DNA of 64,000 nt from Desulfosporosinus acidiphilus SJ4 (GCF_000255115.2 NC_018068.1:930001-994000); one strand, 5' to 3'; shown: positions 8,022 to 16,641, counted from the first letter of the stretch. Numbers and translations: made by a program. Notes: generated from the sequence alone by a model not told the origin.

Positions 8022-9352
8022 AAAAATGGCTCGATGACCGGTTGAGAACAAATAGCCTGATGGCTTCTTTATTCGAACATCCTGTTCCTAAAAAGAGCAA
8101 TTTTCTGGATTACCTTGGCTTTGCAACCTTGTTTGCCTTCATAAACCAGGTTGTCACCGGCATTCTATTGGCTACGGTTTACAAGCCTTCGGCCCAGGAA
8201 GCCTACGACAGTATTAAAGCCCTGGACAGTTCTGCGATTGGCCACTTTGTCCGCTCCCTGCATTCCTGGGGCGCCAATTTTATGGTTGTGCTTATCGTCC
8301 TGCATTTATTGAGAGTCTTCTTTGTCGGTGCCTATAAGCGTCCGCGCGAACTCACCTGGGTCTTGGGAGTAATTCTGCTGATTGGTACCTTGGGACTTGC
8401 CTTTACCGGTTACCTTCTTCCCTGGGATCAGGAAGGATACTGGGCGACGACGGTGGGAACTGCCATGGCCGGTTATGTGCCCCTTATAGGGGATTTCCTG
8501 CTTCGCTTAATGCGGGAAGGCGTTCAAGTTACCGGTGCAACCCTGACTCGATTTTACTCCATTCATATGCTGGTTTTACCTGCCATTATCCTCCTGGCCT
8601 TCGCTCCCCATTTCTTTTTTGTCCTGCGGCAAGGAATGGAGTCGACAGATGAACTGACTGAACTTAAGAACAAAGGAGAGGATATCAGTAAAAGGTCACT
8701 TCCTTTCTGGCCCAACGTTGCTTTTCGCATGGCTGTTACTGTATTAATTGTCGCCATTGCTCTCTGGGCTTTAGCAGCCATTTATCCCAAAGGACTTGGA
8801 GACGCCGCCGATCCTCTCAATAAAGCGCACTACATTCCAGAACCCGCCTGGTACTTTTTTGGAGTTTACCAACTCCTCAAATACTTCCCCGGCAAACTGG
8901 ATATTATCGCTATGGTCGGTCTTCCTTTGGCAGCTTTCATCGTACTTTTCGGCCTTCCCTGGCTTGACCGTAATCCAAATAAACAACCTAAAAAGAGGCC
9001 TGTCGCCTTGAGTATTGCCACAGTCTTAGTCATTGGCATCGTGTTCCTGACTTATCAGGGTATGGATTCGGTTCCTAAGACCCTAGCCTCGACGGGTGTA
9101 GTGACTCATCCCAGTTATGTCAAAGATATCAAACCTATTCTAGGCAATAGTTGTATTCAGTGTCATTCGGGATTCGATTCTTATTCAAATGCTGTGGCTA
9201 AAGTAAGTCCCGGTAATCCGGAAACCAGCTTGCTCTTCGAACATATAACCGGAAAATTACAACCTCAAATGCCCCTTGGCCAAAATCCGCTTAGTAATGA
9301 TCAAATTCAAATTATTAAGAACTGGATTAAGGACGGAGCCAAGAATGATTAG
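8018..9352 (+). CDS. cytochrome b fused to a C-terminal cytochrome c domain
   Basis: 444 residues. The N-terminal part (about 1-215) is cytochrome b6-like with four membrane helices; haem-ligating His pairs are in HFVRSLHSWGAN, IVLHLLRVF, YSIHMLV and FAPHFFF. The middle (about 225-345) is subunit IV-like, with three helices and the quinol-site motif PEPAWYF. The C-terminus (about 365-444) is a small c-type cytochrome with a single haem motif CIQCH and a distal Met in QPQMPLG. In many Firmicutes these are two or three polypeptides. Here b6, IV and c are one chain following the Rieske gene, giving a compact two-gene bc complex. Confidence 0.9.
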   Translation: MKKWLDDRLRTNSLMASLFEHPVPKKSNFLDYLGFATLFAFINQVVTGILLATVYKPSAQEAYDSIKALDSSAIGHFVRSLHSWGANFMVVLIVLHLLRVFFVGAYKRPRELTWVLGVILLIGTLGLAFTGYLLPWDQEGYWATTVGTAMAGYVPLIGDFLLRLMREGVQVTGATLTRFYSIHMLVLPAIILLAFAPHFFFVLRQGMESTDELTELKNKGEDISKRSLPFWPNVAFRMAVTVLIVAIALWALAAIYPKGLGDAADPLNKAHYIPEPAWYFFGVYQLLKYFPGKLDIIAMVGLPLAAFIVLFGLPWLDRNPNKQPKKRPVALSIATVLVIGIVFLTYQGMDSVPKTLASTGVVTHPSYVKDIKPILGNSCIQCHSGFDSYSNAVAKVSPGNPETSLLFEHITGKLQPQMPLGQNPLSNDQIQIIKNWIKDGAKND

Positions 9353-9432
9353 GGACTGCTGAACAGTGAATAAATCCCTCTGAGATTCTAATCTAGCCGT
9401 CCTAAAGTACGCTTTGCTTAAAATTCTTTAAA

Positions 9433-10164
9433 TCATCGCATATTCGTCTTATCAAATGTATTGATTTGTGTAAAGGAATAACTAAACCTTATACTGGTAG
9501 TACTATGAGATTCCTCGTACCAGCCACATTTATTGTAGAAGGCAATAGCCCTGGAGTTGTGCGGCAGTACTGTTAAGGAGACTTTTTGCACCTCTTGTAT
9601 GTAAAGTTGTGCACAATATTCAATGAGCAATTTCTCTGCTACACCTAGCCCCCTGTACTCTTGCTTAACACCTAAAGATAATATTGAAAAAGGCTGACAA
9701 GAATTAATCTTGCCAGAGCTTATTGAGGTTATCTTAGGTCGCCAAAATGATTGCCAAGCGTATCGAAAATGAGTAGTTCTTTTTCTAATGCTACGACGTA
9801 CAACTTTATCAGTTAACAATCCTTTTAGTATTAGAAAAGCTACTCGCGCAAAATTACGTCCATAAAATTGTTGAAAAAATTGTACGGACTGTTTCGTACC
9901 TGCTACCAAACCAATTAATTTATCGTTATACTCAGCAACATACCCGCAATTCTGATTAGAATGAAGGAATTCTCTATAAAACAACGATAAAAACGATACT
10001 CCTAGGTGGCTAAGAAAATATTCTGGGAAAATTTCACGATGCATCGTTGCTATCTTTACAATATCATCTTCATGGAAAGGTCTGACTTCAACCTTTGAAA
10101 GATTTACCAATGCCTGATTGGAATTGCTTTCAATTTTTAAATTATGATATTCGCATTCAAACAT
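9433..10164 (-). CDS. GNAT-family N-acetyltransferase
   Basis: 243 residues. The GNAT core starts at about residue 27 (VEVRPFHEDDIVKIATMH) and contains the acetyl-CoA pyrophosphate-binding loop QEYRGLGVAEKLL. The C-terminal NSRAIAFYNKCGW motif is typical of the fold. The first 25 residues are extra relative to many family members, and an internal start is possible. The substrate is not predictable. It is transcribed alone, convergent with the cytochrome gene and without an operon partner. AT content is higher than in the respiratory genes next door, which may mean it was acquired separately. Confidence 0.8.
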   Translation of the reverse strand: MFECEYHNLKIESNSNQALVNLSKVEVRPFHEDDIVKIATMHREIFPEYFLSHLGVSFLSLFYREFLHSNQNCGYVAEYNDKLIGLVAGTKQSVQFFQQFYGRNFARVAFLILKGLLTDKVVRRSIRKRTTHFRYAWQSFWRPKITSISSGKINSCQPFSILSLGVKQEYRGLGVAEKLLIEYCAQLYIQEVQKVSLTVLPHNSRAIAFYNKCGWYEESHSTTSIRFSYSFTQINTFDKTNMR

Positions 10165-10314
10165 ATCGATTTACCTCATTAGCATCCTTTTTAGTGTTAC
10201 TGTAACTTTCATCTTTACCTCTAGAGTCCATGAGGTCTACTTAGATATAAACTAAAGAAAAGCAATTAACAGAGTAATGAAACAGCCTTAGTCACTGAAC
10301 CAAGGCTGTTTTTT
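10165..10314. terminator. spacer with hairpin terminator at 10281-10314
   Basis: AACAGCCTT (10281-10289) pairs with AAGGCTGTT (10302-10310), followed by TTTTTT on the plus strand. It lies between the 5' end of the GNAT gene and the decayed CWB2 copy, and may have served that copy's 3' end as a bidirectional terminator. Confidence 0.55.
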
Positions 10315-10500
10315 CTCTTCAACTTTTCGAGGAACAACGGCAGTTCCCCCGACAATCGTAACAGTTCCACCAGATGTCATATGGTTCTTAATAAAGTTCA
10401 AGCTGGCCAGTGAGTCCTGCATGGTCGTGCCTACCAGGATAATGGGGGCTTGTTGCTCTGTCGCCAAGCAAATTTTATTATTCTATAAGCGATCCCTCCT
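10315..10500 (-). pseudogene. decayed CWB2 cell-wall-binding protein copy
   Basis: Bases 10315-10465 align closely with the part of the intact CWB2 gene around 2105-2255 (shared TCTTCAACTTTTCGAGGAAC, then matching codons for the VTIVGG region). Immediately after, 10470-10500 matches the upstream leader of that gene (2526-2555, TATTATT-TATAAGC-x-TCCCTCC). The signal peptide and first repeat are gone and only part of one repeat is left. This is an internally deleted paralogue, not a gene. Confidence 0.7.
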
Positions 10501-11166
10501 GTTTTCGTTTGTGAAGGATTCGTGTATTTAATAGAATAAGTAGTATTAATAACATGTATAGTCTAGTAAACGAAGCTGAGAGTTTCCTGAGAATGCACAT
10601 AGGACTTAAGTCATATTTTGAATTTCAGAATGATTACTAAGAATAGACTAGACCCCGGTATAAATAATAAGATAATGAGTTTATCATTAAGAAACTCCGA
10701 AAAATATCTGCAAGATCTTCTAATACTGTATACTTATAAAATAGGAATTGATTTCTGATTTTAAAAGAACTATAATCTATTTAAGATGTTTGACATCAAT
10801 ACAAAAAGCAATGGCGCTTTAGATTAATAATCTAAAGCGCCTTCTGTTTTTATAAGGGAGGGATTCTTATGGTTAATATAACATAATGAAAGGGAAAAAA
10901 ATATGAACTATTTTGATTAAGGTACTTGGCCGGTAACCGTCAAAGTTAGTTCGCTATTTTCTTCCCATGTGTTACATCTATAGTATACCAGTTTCAAAGG
11001 TCGTAGGAAAGTATTACGTACAATATGTAAAATTATTGAAAACATGGACTATTTCACCAAAATTGTTGGTTTTGCTTGTTGACGCATCGTTCGCTTTGTT
11101 TACGGGTTGATGTGGTCTCTGAGCATTAGAGAGAGATTTAGTCTACTGAGGGAAGGAGTTAAGATT
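10501..11166. other. long AT-rich intergenic region with one terminator
   Basis: No convincing coding frame was found. It contains the strong hairpin terminator at 10813-10851. Downstream of it is AT-rich sequence that must include the promoter of the APC permease, but no clear -35/-10 pair was recognised. Confidence 0.4.
10813..10851 (+). terminator. strong intrinsic terminator with no gene upstream
   Basis: GGCGCTTTAGATT (10813-10825) pairs perfectly with AATCTAAAGCGCC (10829-10841) around a 3-nt loop, followed by TTCTGTTTTT. No plus-strand gene precedes it for more than 600 bases, so it either ended a lost gene or ends an unrecognised small RNA. Confidence 0.75.
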
Positions 11167-12690
11167 ATGCCCGAGACAGAAATGAAGAAGACTTTGGGTC
11201 TAACTGGTGTAACCGTTAATGCAATGGCTTTAATAGCCCCAGGTGCATTTTTATGGTTAACTTATCAAATACAATCTGCACAGGTCGATACATCGGGAAA
11301 TACAACAGGAGGAGATATGTTTGCAGGTCTGGTATTTGCTCTAATTTTAGCTTTTCTTACGGCAATCTCCTATTCAAAATTGGCAGAGTTATATCCTGAA
11401 GCAGGGACAGGAAGTTCATATTATTTTGCTGAACAGGCTTTTCTTAATAGGGAATTAAAAGTATCTGGTTTCTCTAGAATAGCTAAGTTTTTAACAGGGT
11501 GGTTTTCGCATCTTTATTACTGGGTATATCCTGGAGTCATGGTTGCAATGTTTGCCACCATGGTTACCTATATTGCTGGTCAATTAAATGTCACCTTATC
11601 AATTCCTGTTCAAATTATCATCGCGGTTGCGTTTGCTTTTATTGTTGGTGCAGTGGCATATCGGGGGATAAATGGTTCTACTCTCTTCGCTATATTGATT
11701 AATGTTATCCAAATTGTAACCTTGGTATTTATTACCGTCCTTGCTTTAATATATCGGCTAAATAATCCTCAGCATGTTCAATTTGTTCACAAAAGCTTAC
11801 TTGATATCATAATGCCCCATAATTTCTCAGCGGTGTTGTTCCAGGCTACTATTTCTATTCTTTTATTAGTGGGCTTCGAATCGACTACAGCCTTAGCGGC
11901 AGAAGCTAAGTCACCAAAGCATGTAAGCCGTGGAGTAATTCTTTCCCTTATTTTACAAGGGCTGATATTTTATCTTTTTGAATATTTTGGTGCTAATGCA
12001 TGGATCAATACTTCTTATACACAAACGATTGGTAATAAAACATTTACAGGGTTAGATGCAGCTGCACAATCTGGGGCACCTATCGGCGATATGGTACAGA
12101 ATCTTGGAAATGTGCTGTTGAACAATTCTGGCTTTGCCCTCATGATCATTGTTTCGATTTCTGTGGCTATTGCAATCTTTGGTTCTACGCTATCTTGTAT
12201 GAATTCTGGAGTCAGAGTAACCTATGCAATGTCCAAAGATAAAGAAGTTCCAAGTATCCTTGGAATGTTACATCCAAAACATGCTACCCCTCATGCCGGA
12301 GTCTGGATACTAACAATTGCGTCGGCACTTATAGGTGGATTTGGAGTAATTTCGGTCCGAAACTTAACTGCCATAACTCTATTCTCAAATGTCGGGACCT
12401 TTATAATTTACGGGATGACTAACATAATAAGCTTGATAGCCTTTATGCGGCATCCAGCCCAGAACAAAGTGCTCCATTTGATTGTGCCAATACTTGGCTT
12501 CATTGCGAATTTAGGGATGCTGATAGCTGTATTCTACCTAGGAATTTTGGGAGGTGGCGATACAAAGATTGCTGCTTTGGAAGCTATTGCTGCTACAGGA
12601 ATTTGGACAGTTATAGGAATATTTTACTTGATTTCTAACAGCCGTTCATTGGGCCGAAAAATTATCACTTCTCATAATGCTGCAAGATAG
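11167..12690 (+). CDS. APC-superfamily amino acid permease
   Basis: 507 residues from ATG 11167, which follows GGGAAGGAG. About 12 hydrophobic segments are present. The N-terminal helix-1 region GLTGVTVNAMALIAPGAF matches the substrate-binding 'GxG(I/A)..PG' unwound segment of APC transporters, and YPEAGTGSSYYF is the helix-2/3 signature. The stretch FESTTALAAEAKSPKHVSRG is also typical of amino acid permeases. It probably imports an amino acid or related amine by proton coupling; the substrate cannot be assigned. It stands alone between a non-coding region and the phosphatase-kinase pair. No terminator was seen directly after it. Confidence 0.85.
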   Translation: MPETEMKKTLGLTGVTVNAMALIAPGAFLWLTYQIQSAQVDTSGNTTGGDMFAGLVFALILAFLTAISYSKLAELYPEAGTGSSYYFAEQAFLNRELKVSGFSRIAKFLTGWFSHLYYWVYPGVMVAMFATMVTYIAGQLNVTLSIPVQIIIAVAFAFIVGAVAYRGINGSTLFAILINVIQIVTLVFITVLALIYRLNNPQHVQFVHKSLLDIIMPHNFSAVLFQATISILLLVGFESTTALAAEAKSPKHVSRGVILSLILQGLIFYLFEYFGANAWINTSYTQTIGNKTFTGLDAAAQSGAPIGDMVQNLGNVLLNNSGFALMIIVSISVAIAIFGSTLSCMNSGVRVTYAMSKDKEVPSILGMLHPKHATPHAGVWILTIASALIGGFGVISVRNLTAITLFSNVGTFIIYGMTNIISLIAFMRHPAQNKVLHLIVPILGFIANLGMLIAVFYLGILGGGDTKIAALEAIAATGIWTVIGIFYLISNSRSLGRKIITSHNAAR

Positions 12691-12837
12691 ATGTATTACA
12701 TGGTGCCGGAAATGGCAGAACACATTTTGTAAAATACTCAAGATTAGCTGATTAAAAAGAAAGTTCATGAAATGCAAAATAGTAACTAAAGTATTAGAAA
12801 TTTAACATGTTTGAAAGGTATTAATAAACTTGCGTCA

Positions 12838-12873
12838 GGGCGCTTAGCAAGCGCCCCCTTGCTAGTTTGGGGG
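12838..12873 (+). promoter_or_regulatory. GC-rich double hairpin in the leader of the phosphatase gene
   Basis: GGGCGCTT (12838-12845) pairs with AAGCGCCC (12849-12856). An alternative stem uses CCCCC (12854-12858) with GGGGG (12869-12873). The two compete for the same C-run and end nine bases before the start codon, so the structure could affect translation initiation. There is no U-run, so it is not an ordinary terminator. Confidence 0.4.
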
Positions 12874-12881
12874 CCGATGCA

Positions 12882-13688
12882 ATGTCAATAAAAAGTAATA
12901 TACAGAAATTTCATTTTAGTGTGGAAGGAAATACGAATAAGGGTCAGGTCCGTCCACGAAACGAGGATTACTTTAACTATTTTATTCCTCCTCATATAAA
13001 TATAAGAGAAACTTTCGGAAGTCTTTTCGTAATTTCGGATGGTGTAGGAGGGCATCTAGCCGGGGAGGTTGCTAGTGCTGAGGCGGTAAATGTTCTTCTG
13101 CAAGAATATTATTTCGGAAATTACTCTAAAAAACCACCTAATCGTTTAAAAGAGGCCTTTGCTCATGCAGCTACGCACATTTTTGACTTATCTAAACAAC
13201 ATAAAGGATTCTCGAATATGCAGTGTACTCTTACTGCATTATTGCTCAGGCAAGATCAATATATTATTGCTCACGCTGGAGACTCAAAAGCCTTTTTACT
13301 GAGATCTAAGACCTTAACCCAATTAACGAAGGATCATAGCTTAGTTGCGAAGCTAGTTCGTATGGGTTTAGTTTCTAAAGAACAAGCTAAAACTCATCCT
13401 TATAAACATATGCTTATCAGGGCATTGGGAGAAAGTCCGCTATTACCCATTGATTTGTCGACAGGAACTATACAAACGGGTGATGTATTTTGTCTAATAA
13501 CCGACGGAATTTTAGAGCATCTAAATGAAAACGAATTAAGAGAATTTCTTTTAGAAAATGAAGAAAATGATAATTTTGGTAAAATTCATAAAAGATTAAT
13601 ACGAGAAGTGAATTCACGTGGTGGTTGTGATAATATGACTATACTAACAGTTAAAGTTATGGAGGATAGTCAAATTGTTAGTTCCTGA
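12882..13688 (+). CDS. PP2C-family protein phosphatase (PrpC-like)
   Basis: 268 residues from ATG 12882 (an in-frame TTG at 12867 lies inside the hairpin and is unlikely). PP2C motifs are in order: KGQVRPRNEDYF (motif 1, metal Asp), FVISDGVGGHLAGEVAS (motif 2, DGxGG), HAGDSKAFLL (motif 8 region), LTKDHS, and late CLITDGILEHL and CDNMTILTVKV with metal-binding Asp. Such Mn/Mg-dependent phosphatases reverse Hanks-type Ser/Thr kinase phosphorylation. The kinase gene follows with a 14-bp overlap, so the two are co-translated as a reversible phosphorylation module, like prpC-prkC. Confidence 0.9.
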   Translation: MSIKSNIQKFHFSVEGNTNKGQVRPRNEDYFNYFIPPHINIRETFGSLFVISDGVGGHLAGEVASAEAVNVLLQEYYFGNYSKKPPNRLKEAFAHAATHIFDLSKQHKGFSNMQCTLTALLLRQDQYIIAHAGDSKAFLLRSKTLTQLTKDHSLVAKLVRMGLVSKEQAKTHPYKHMLIRALGESPLLPIDLSTGTIQTGDVFCLITDGILEHLNENELREFLLENEENDNFGKIHKRLIREVNSRGGCDNMTILTVKVMEDSQIVSS

Positions 13689-14643
13689 AATTGGCGATAT
13701 CTTTGAGAACCGTTATAAACTCCTTAAACAGATAGGGAGAGGCGGATTTGCTTGTGTTTTCTTGGCAGATGATCAATTAACCGGCGAAAAAATTGTTCTA
13801 AAATTCCCAGACGTTACCCAATTGGGGGATCCTGCCACTTATGAGCGTTTTAGAAGGGAATCATCAATTGGAAAGTTGCTGGATCATCCAGATCTACCGA
13901 TAGCCTTAGCATGCTCTGAAGGCAGCCCTCCTTACTTAGTATTAAAATATGTGGAAGGTAAAAATCTTGCTAATATATTAAATGAGAACGGAAGTTTTCC
14001 TGTTGAGCAGGCGGTTACATTAGTAATTAGCTTATTAGAGGCTATACATCATTGCCACGAAAAAGGAGTTTTTCATCGAGATTTAAAACCAGAAAATTTA
14101 TTATTGGCTTCGGATGGGCACCTCAAAATTCTAGACTTTGGAATAGCTCTCATGGAAGGTGGTCCGAGAGTCACTTGGCGAGGCTTCTCCGGCTTAATGG
14201 GAACTCCTGAATACATGGCCCCTGAACAAATTAGGGGAGAACGGGGTGGTGCCCAAAGTGATATATATTCGATCGGATGCCTTCTGTACCATTTAATAGC
14301 TGGAAGCCCACCTTTTACAGGTGATAATCCACTCTCAATAATGCATCAGCACTTAACGAGCGATCCGCGAGAACTTTGCAGATTCCTTCCTACAATAGAT
14401 CCTAGAATTGAAACTGTTATTAAAAGAGCATTACGGCGTAGAAAAGAAGAACGTTATATAAGTGCTCTTGAAATGGCCAATGACCTTCGGAATCCTGACC
14501 ATGTTGATCTTCAATGGTTAAAAAAACCCAATCCACCCCTTATTGCAGTGATGACAAATGAACGTTCGCCCTGGTTATTTATTGGCGGTGCGATTATTGT
14601 GGGGATTGTTCTGGCTTTGTTGTCCTTCCTACTTTTTCACTGA
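13675..14643 (+). CDS. membrane-anchored Hanks-type Ser/Thr protein kinase without PASTA domains
   Basis: 322 residues from TTG 13675, placed by GGAGG at 13661-13665 inside the phosphatase gene. Kinase motifs: Gly-loop GRGGFACVF, catalytic Lys in KIVLKFP, HRDLKPENLL catalytic loop, DFG in KILDFGIAL, and activation-segment GTPEYMAPEQ. The kinase domain spans about 10-270. A single membrane helix is at 298-320 (LFIGGAIIVGIVLALLSFLLF) with only two residues beyond. PrkC-type kinases carry extracellular PASTA repeats here. This one has no external sensor, so its input must be cytoplasmic, in-membrane or through a partner. Confidence 0.92.
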   Translation: MLVPEIGDIFENRYKLLKQIGRGGFACVFLADDQLTGEKIVLKFPDVTQLGDPATYERFRRESSIGKLLDHPDLPIALACSEGSPPYLVLKYVEGKNLANILNENGSFPVEQAVTLVISLLEAIHHCHEKGVFHRDLKPENLLLASDGHLKILDFGIALMEGGPRVTWRGFSGLMGTPEYMAPEQIRGERGGAQSDIYSIGCLLYHLIAGSPPFTGDNPLSIMHQHLTSDPRELCRFLPTIDPRIETVIKRALRRRKEERYISALEMANDLRNPDHVDLQWLKKPNPPLIAVMTNERSPWLFIGGAIIVGIVLALLSFLLFH

Positions 14644-14728
14644 TATTAGGACTTGGATTTAGCATTTCACGATCATTATTTAGTATTGAAGAAATCTTAT
14701 AAATAAGTAAATAAGGAGGGTGATTACT

Positions 14729-15067
14729 TTGACAAAAATTGAAGCGTACCTTCGCCCCAATAAATTGGATGTCGTTAAGAGCGCATTGGGCAAATTCGGA
14801 ATACATGGTATGACCGCTTTAGAGGTAATAGGATGTGGGCTTCAAAACGGATATACCGAAGTTATTGATGGTTATGAGTATGACATTAATCTTTTACCGA
14901 AAATTAAAATTGAAGTTATCGTCGCAGATAATATTGTCGATGATGTGGTTAAATTAATTGCCGATAGTGCACGAACCAATAAAATCGGAGATGGAAAAAT
15001 ATTTACCTATCCAGTGGGGAGCGCTATGAGAATCCGAACAGGAGAAACTGGAGATGACGTCATATAA
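14729..15067 (+). CDS. glnB: P-II family signal transduction protein
   Basis: 112 residues from TTG 14729, eight bases after AAGGAGGG (the GTG at 14720 lies inside the ribosome site). The order is KIEAYLRPNKL (strand 1), GLQNGYTE with the 2-oxoglutarate/ATP-contact Gln, T-loop DGYEYDINLLPKIKIE with Tyr at the usual uridylylation position, B-loop TNKIGDGKIF, and C-terminal RIRTGETGDD. P-II trimers sense ATP/ADP and 2-oxoglutarate and bind transporters or enzymes through the T-loop. Most P-II genes sit beside amtB or nitrogen genes. Here the next gene is a BASS-type transporter, which may be its partner. That is inference. Confidence 0.88.
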   Translation: MTKIEAYLRPNKLDVVKSALGKFGIHGMTALEVIGCGLQNGYTEVIDGYEYDINLLPKIKIEVIVADNIVDDVVKLIADSARTNKIGDGKIFTYPVGSAMRIRTGETGDDVI

Positions 15068-15142
15068 TTACTAAAAATTACAATTACAACATTAACCTTT
15101 TGAAATGCGCGATTTAATTCTATGAAAAATATTTGGGCAAAG

Positions 15143-15184
15143 ACGCCTATAGCTACATAGTAAGTAGTTGTGGGCGTTTTCCTT
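15143..15184 (+). terminator. intrinsic terminator after the P-II gene
   Basis: ACGCC (15143-15147) and TAGCTAC pair with GTAGTTG and GGCGT (15173-15177), followed by TTTTCCTTTT. It separates the P-II gene from the transporter, although read-through is possible. Confidence 0.6.
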
Positions 15185-15203
15185 TTGGGTGGGGTGTTTA
15201 AAA

Positions 15204-16136
15204 ATGAAAGCATTAAAATGGATCTCAGATCACTTATTACTCTTTGTTTTTATCATCGGAATATTTTCGCTTTTTTACCCTGGACTTGGTTCTTCTCTAG
15301 AATGGATAGTTTCTCCGGTCTTAGCAATTATGGTTCTAAATGTGAGTATGACCATTAATACTGAGGATTTAAAAAGGATTAAGAAATATCCGTTATTAAT
15401 TGTTTGGGGGGTATTTCTTCAGTTTGTTCCTATGGCTATATTCGCAGCATTGATAGGAAAGCTATTTTCGCAGTGGGGAGATATAAGTACGGGACAATTG
15501 CTGTTGGGTAGTCTTCCCGCTGATGTTTCGGCACCACTAATGGTTTATTTGGCAGGAGGCAGTACAGCTATTGGAACTGCGATGTTGGTCATTGCTATGG
15601 CTCTCACTCCGTTCGTTTTGCCGAATGTTCTCGCCTGGTTCGGTGGAGTCAATTTTAAAATACCGGTCTCTTATCTAATTATTGAATTAGCCTTAATCAT
15701 TATTCTACCTGTTGTATTAGGAATCTTTATAAATTATAAATCTGTAAAAGTTAAAGAGAAGGAACAAATATGGTCGGGGATAGCTTCGCTCTGTTATATA
15801 ATTCTTTTATTTGTAGTGGTGTCATCTAATGCAAAGTCAATAATATCATTAAAACAATTTGCCTTGTTAATACTGTTAGCTGAAATAGCACTTAATTTAT
15901 TCGGATTTAGCCTGGCATATCTAACAAAAACTTTTACTAAACAGAACGATGTATTTCTTCCACTGTTATCTCTTGTAAGTACTAAAGAATTCGGTATTGC
16001 ATCTGCGGCAGTGGAAACCATGAAATTAAATACAACACTGGTTATACCCTCTGCATTCTATGCTGTCGTACAAATGATATCATCACCGATTATGGCCAAA
16101 ATCGCAAAGAAGCATTTTAGTCATACAGAGAATTGA
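15204..16136 (+). CDS. BASS-family (bile acid:sodium symporter-like) membrane transporter
   Basis: 310 residues from ATG 15204, preceded by a GGGTGGGG purine run. It has nine to ten hydrophobic helices. The central signature LLGSLPADVSAPLMVYLAGGSTAIGTAML matches the crossover region of the bile acid:Na+ symporter (SBF) fold, and the late STKEFGIASAAVETM matches its second crossover. Bacterial members carry organic anions such as pantoate, pyruvate or sulfur compounds with Na+; the substrate here is unknown. Cyanobacterial bicarbonate transporter SbtA is paired with the P-II-like SbtB, so the adjacent P-II gene raises the idea of P-II gating, though SbtA is a different family. Confidence 0.8.
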   Translation: MKALKWISDHLLLFVFIIGIFSLFYPGLGSSLEWIVSPVLAIMVLNVSMTINTEDLKRIKKYPLLIVWGVFLQFVPMAIFAALIGKLFSQWGDISTGQLLLGSLPADVSAPLMVYLAGGSTAIGTAMLVIAMALTPFVLPNVLAWFGGVNFKIPVSYLIIELALIIILPVVLGIFINYKSVKVKEKEQIWSGIASLCYIILLFVVVSSNAKSIISLKQFALLILLAEIALNLFGFSLAYLTKTFTKQNDVFLPLLSLVSTKEFGIASAAVETMKLNTTLVIPSAFYAVVQMISSPIMAKIAKKHFSHTEN

Positions 16137-16579
16137 ACCGAGCTAAGCAAAAATCAGGATTAGTTTAGATTGACTTAGACCTTAATTTACAAATTACTGT
16201 TATATAAGATGCAAAACGTGCAATGTGCAGTTTAAAAATGTGTCATTGCTGATTTTGACGGAATCCATGATATTAATTCCATGAGTTCAAACAACTTTAT
16301 TGTGATCAGAGAAGAATTGGGAAAAGAGCTTACTCTCTGGTGTTGTAATAGCTATTATGGGATTAATGACCTTATGAAAATATTAAATTCTTATGCCGAA
16401 TCAGTTGTAATCATTTACAACCCTTTGTAACTGTTTTGCATAATCTTTAACGTATTCGTGATCGTCAGATATATTCTATCAACCTTTTTCAGAAGTTTTT
16501 CTGTTAATTTTATCACAATGTAAAAAAGTAGTTAAAGATTTCGGCTGACAAAGTACTAAAATCTCATAACCTTACGCCT
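16137..16579. other. intergenic region with a possible decayed small frame
   Basis: One plus-strand frame from ATG 16279 reads MSSNNFIVIREELGKELTLW and ends 49 codons later at TAA 16426-16428. The frame is open for several codons upstream of the ATG. No family was recognised and no ribosome site precedes the ATG, so it is listed as a possible remnant only. The remainder is AT-rich spacer. Confidence 0.25.
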
Positions 16580-16641
16580 AAAATATATCCAAACAAAAAA
16601 GAACTTATCGTTTCGAGTTCTTTTTTGTTTGGATATATTTT
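16580..16641. terminator. perfect 26-bp inverted repeat, bidirectional terminator
   Basis: Bases 16580-16605 are exactly complementary to 16616-16641 with a 10-nt loop. The arms contain A6 and T6 runs beside AGTTC/GAACT, so U-rich tracts follow in either direction. It insulates the kdp promoter from upstream transcription. Such perfection over 26 bp is unusual for a terminator and could also mark a small mobile repeat. Confidence 0.65.
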
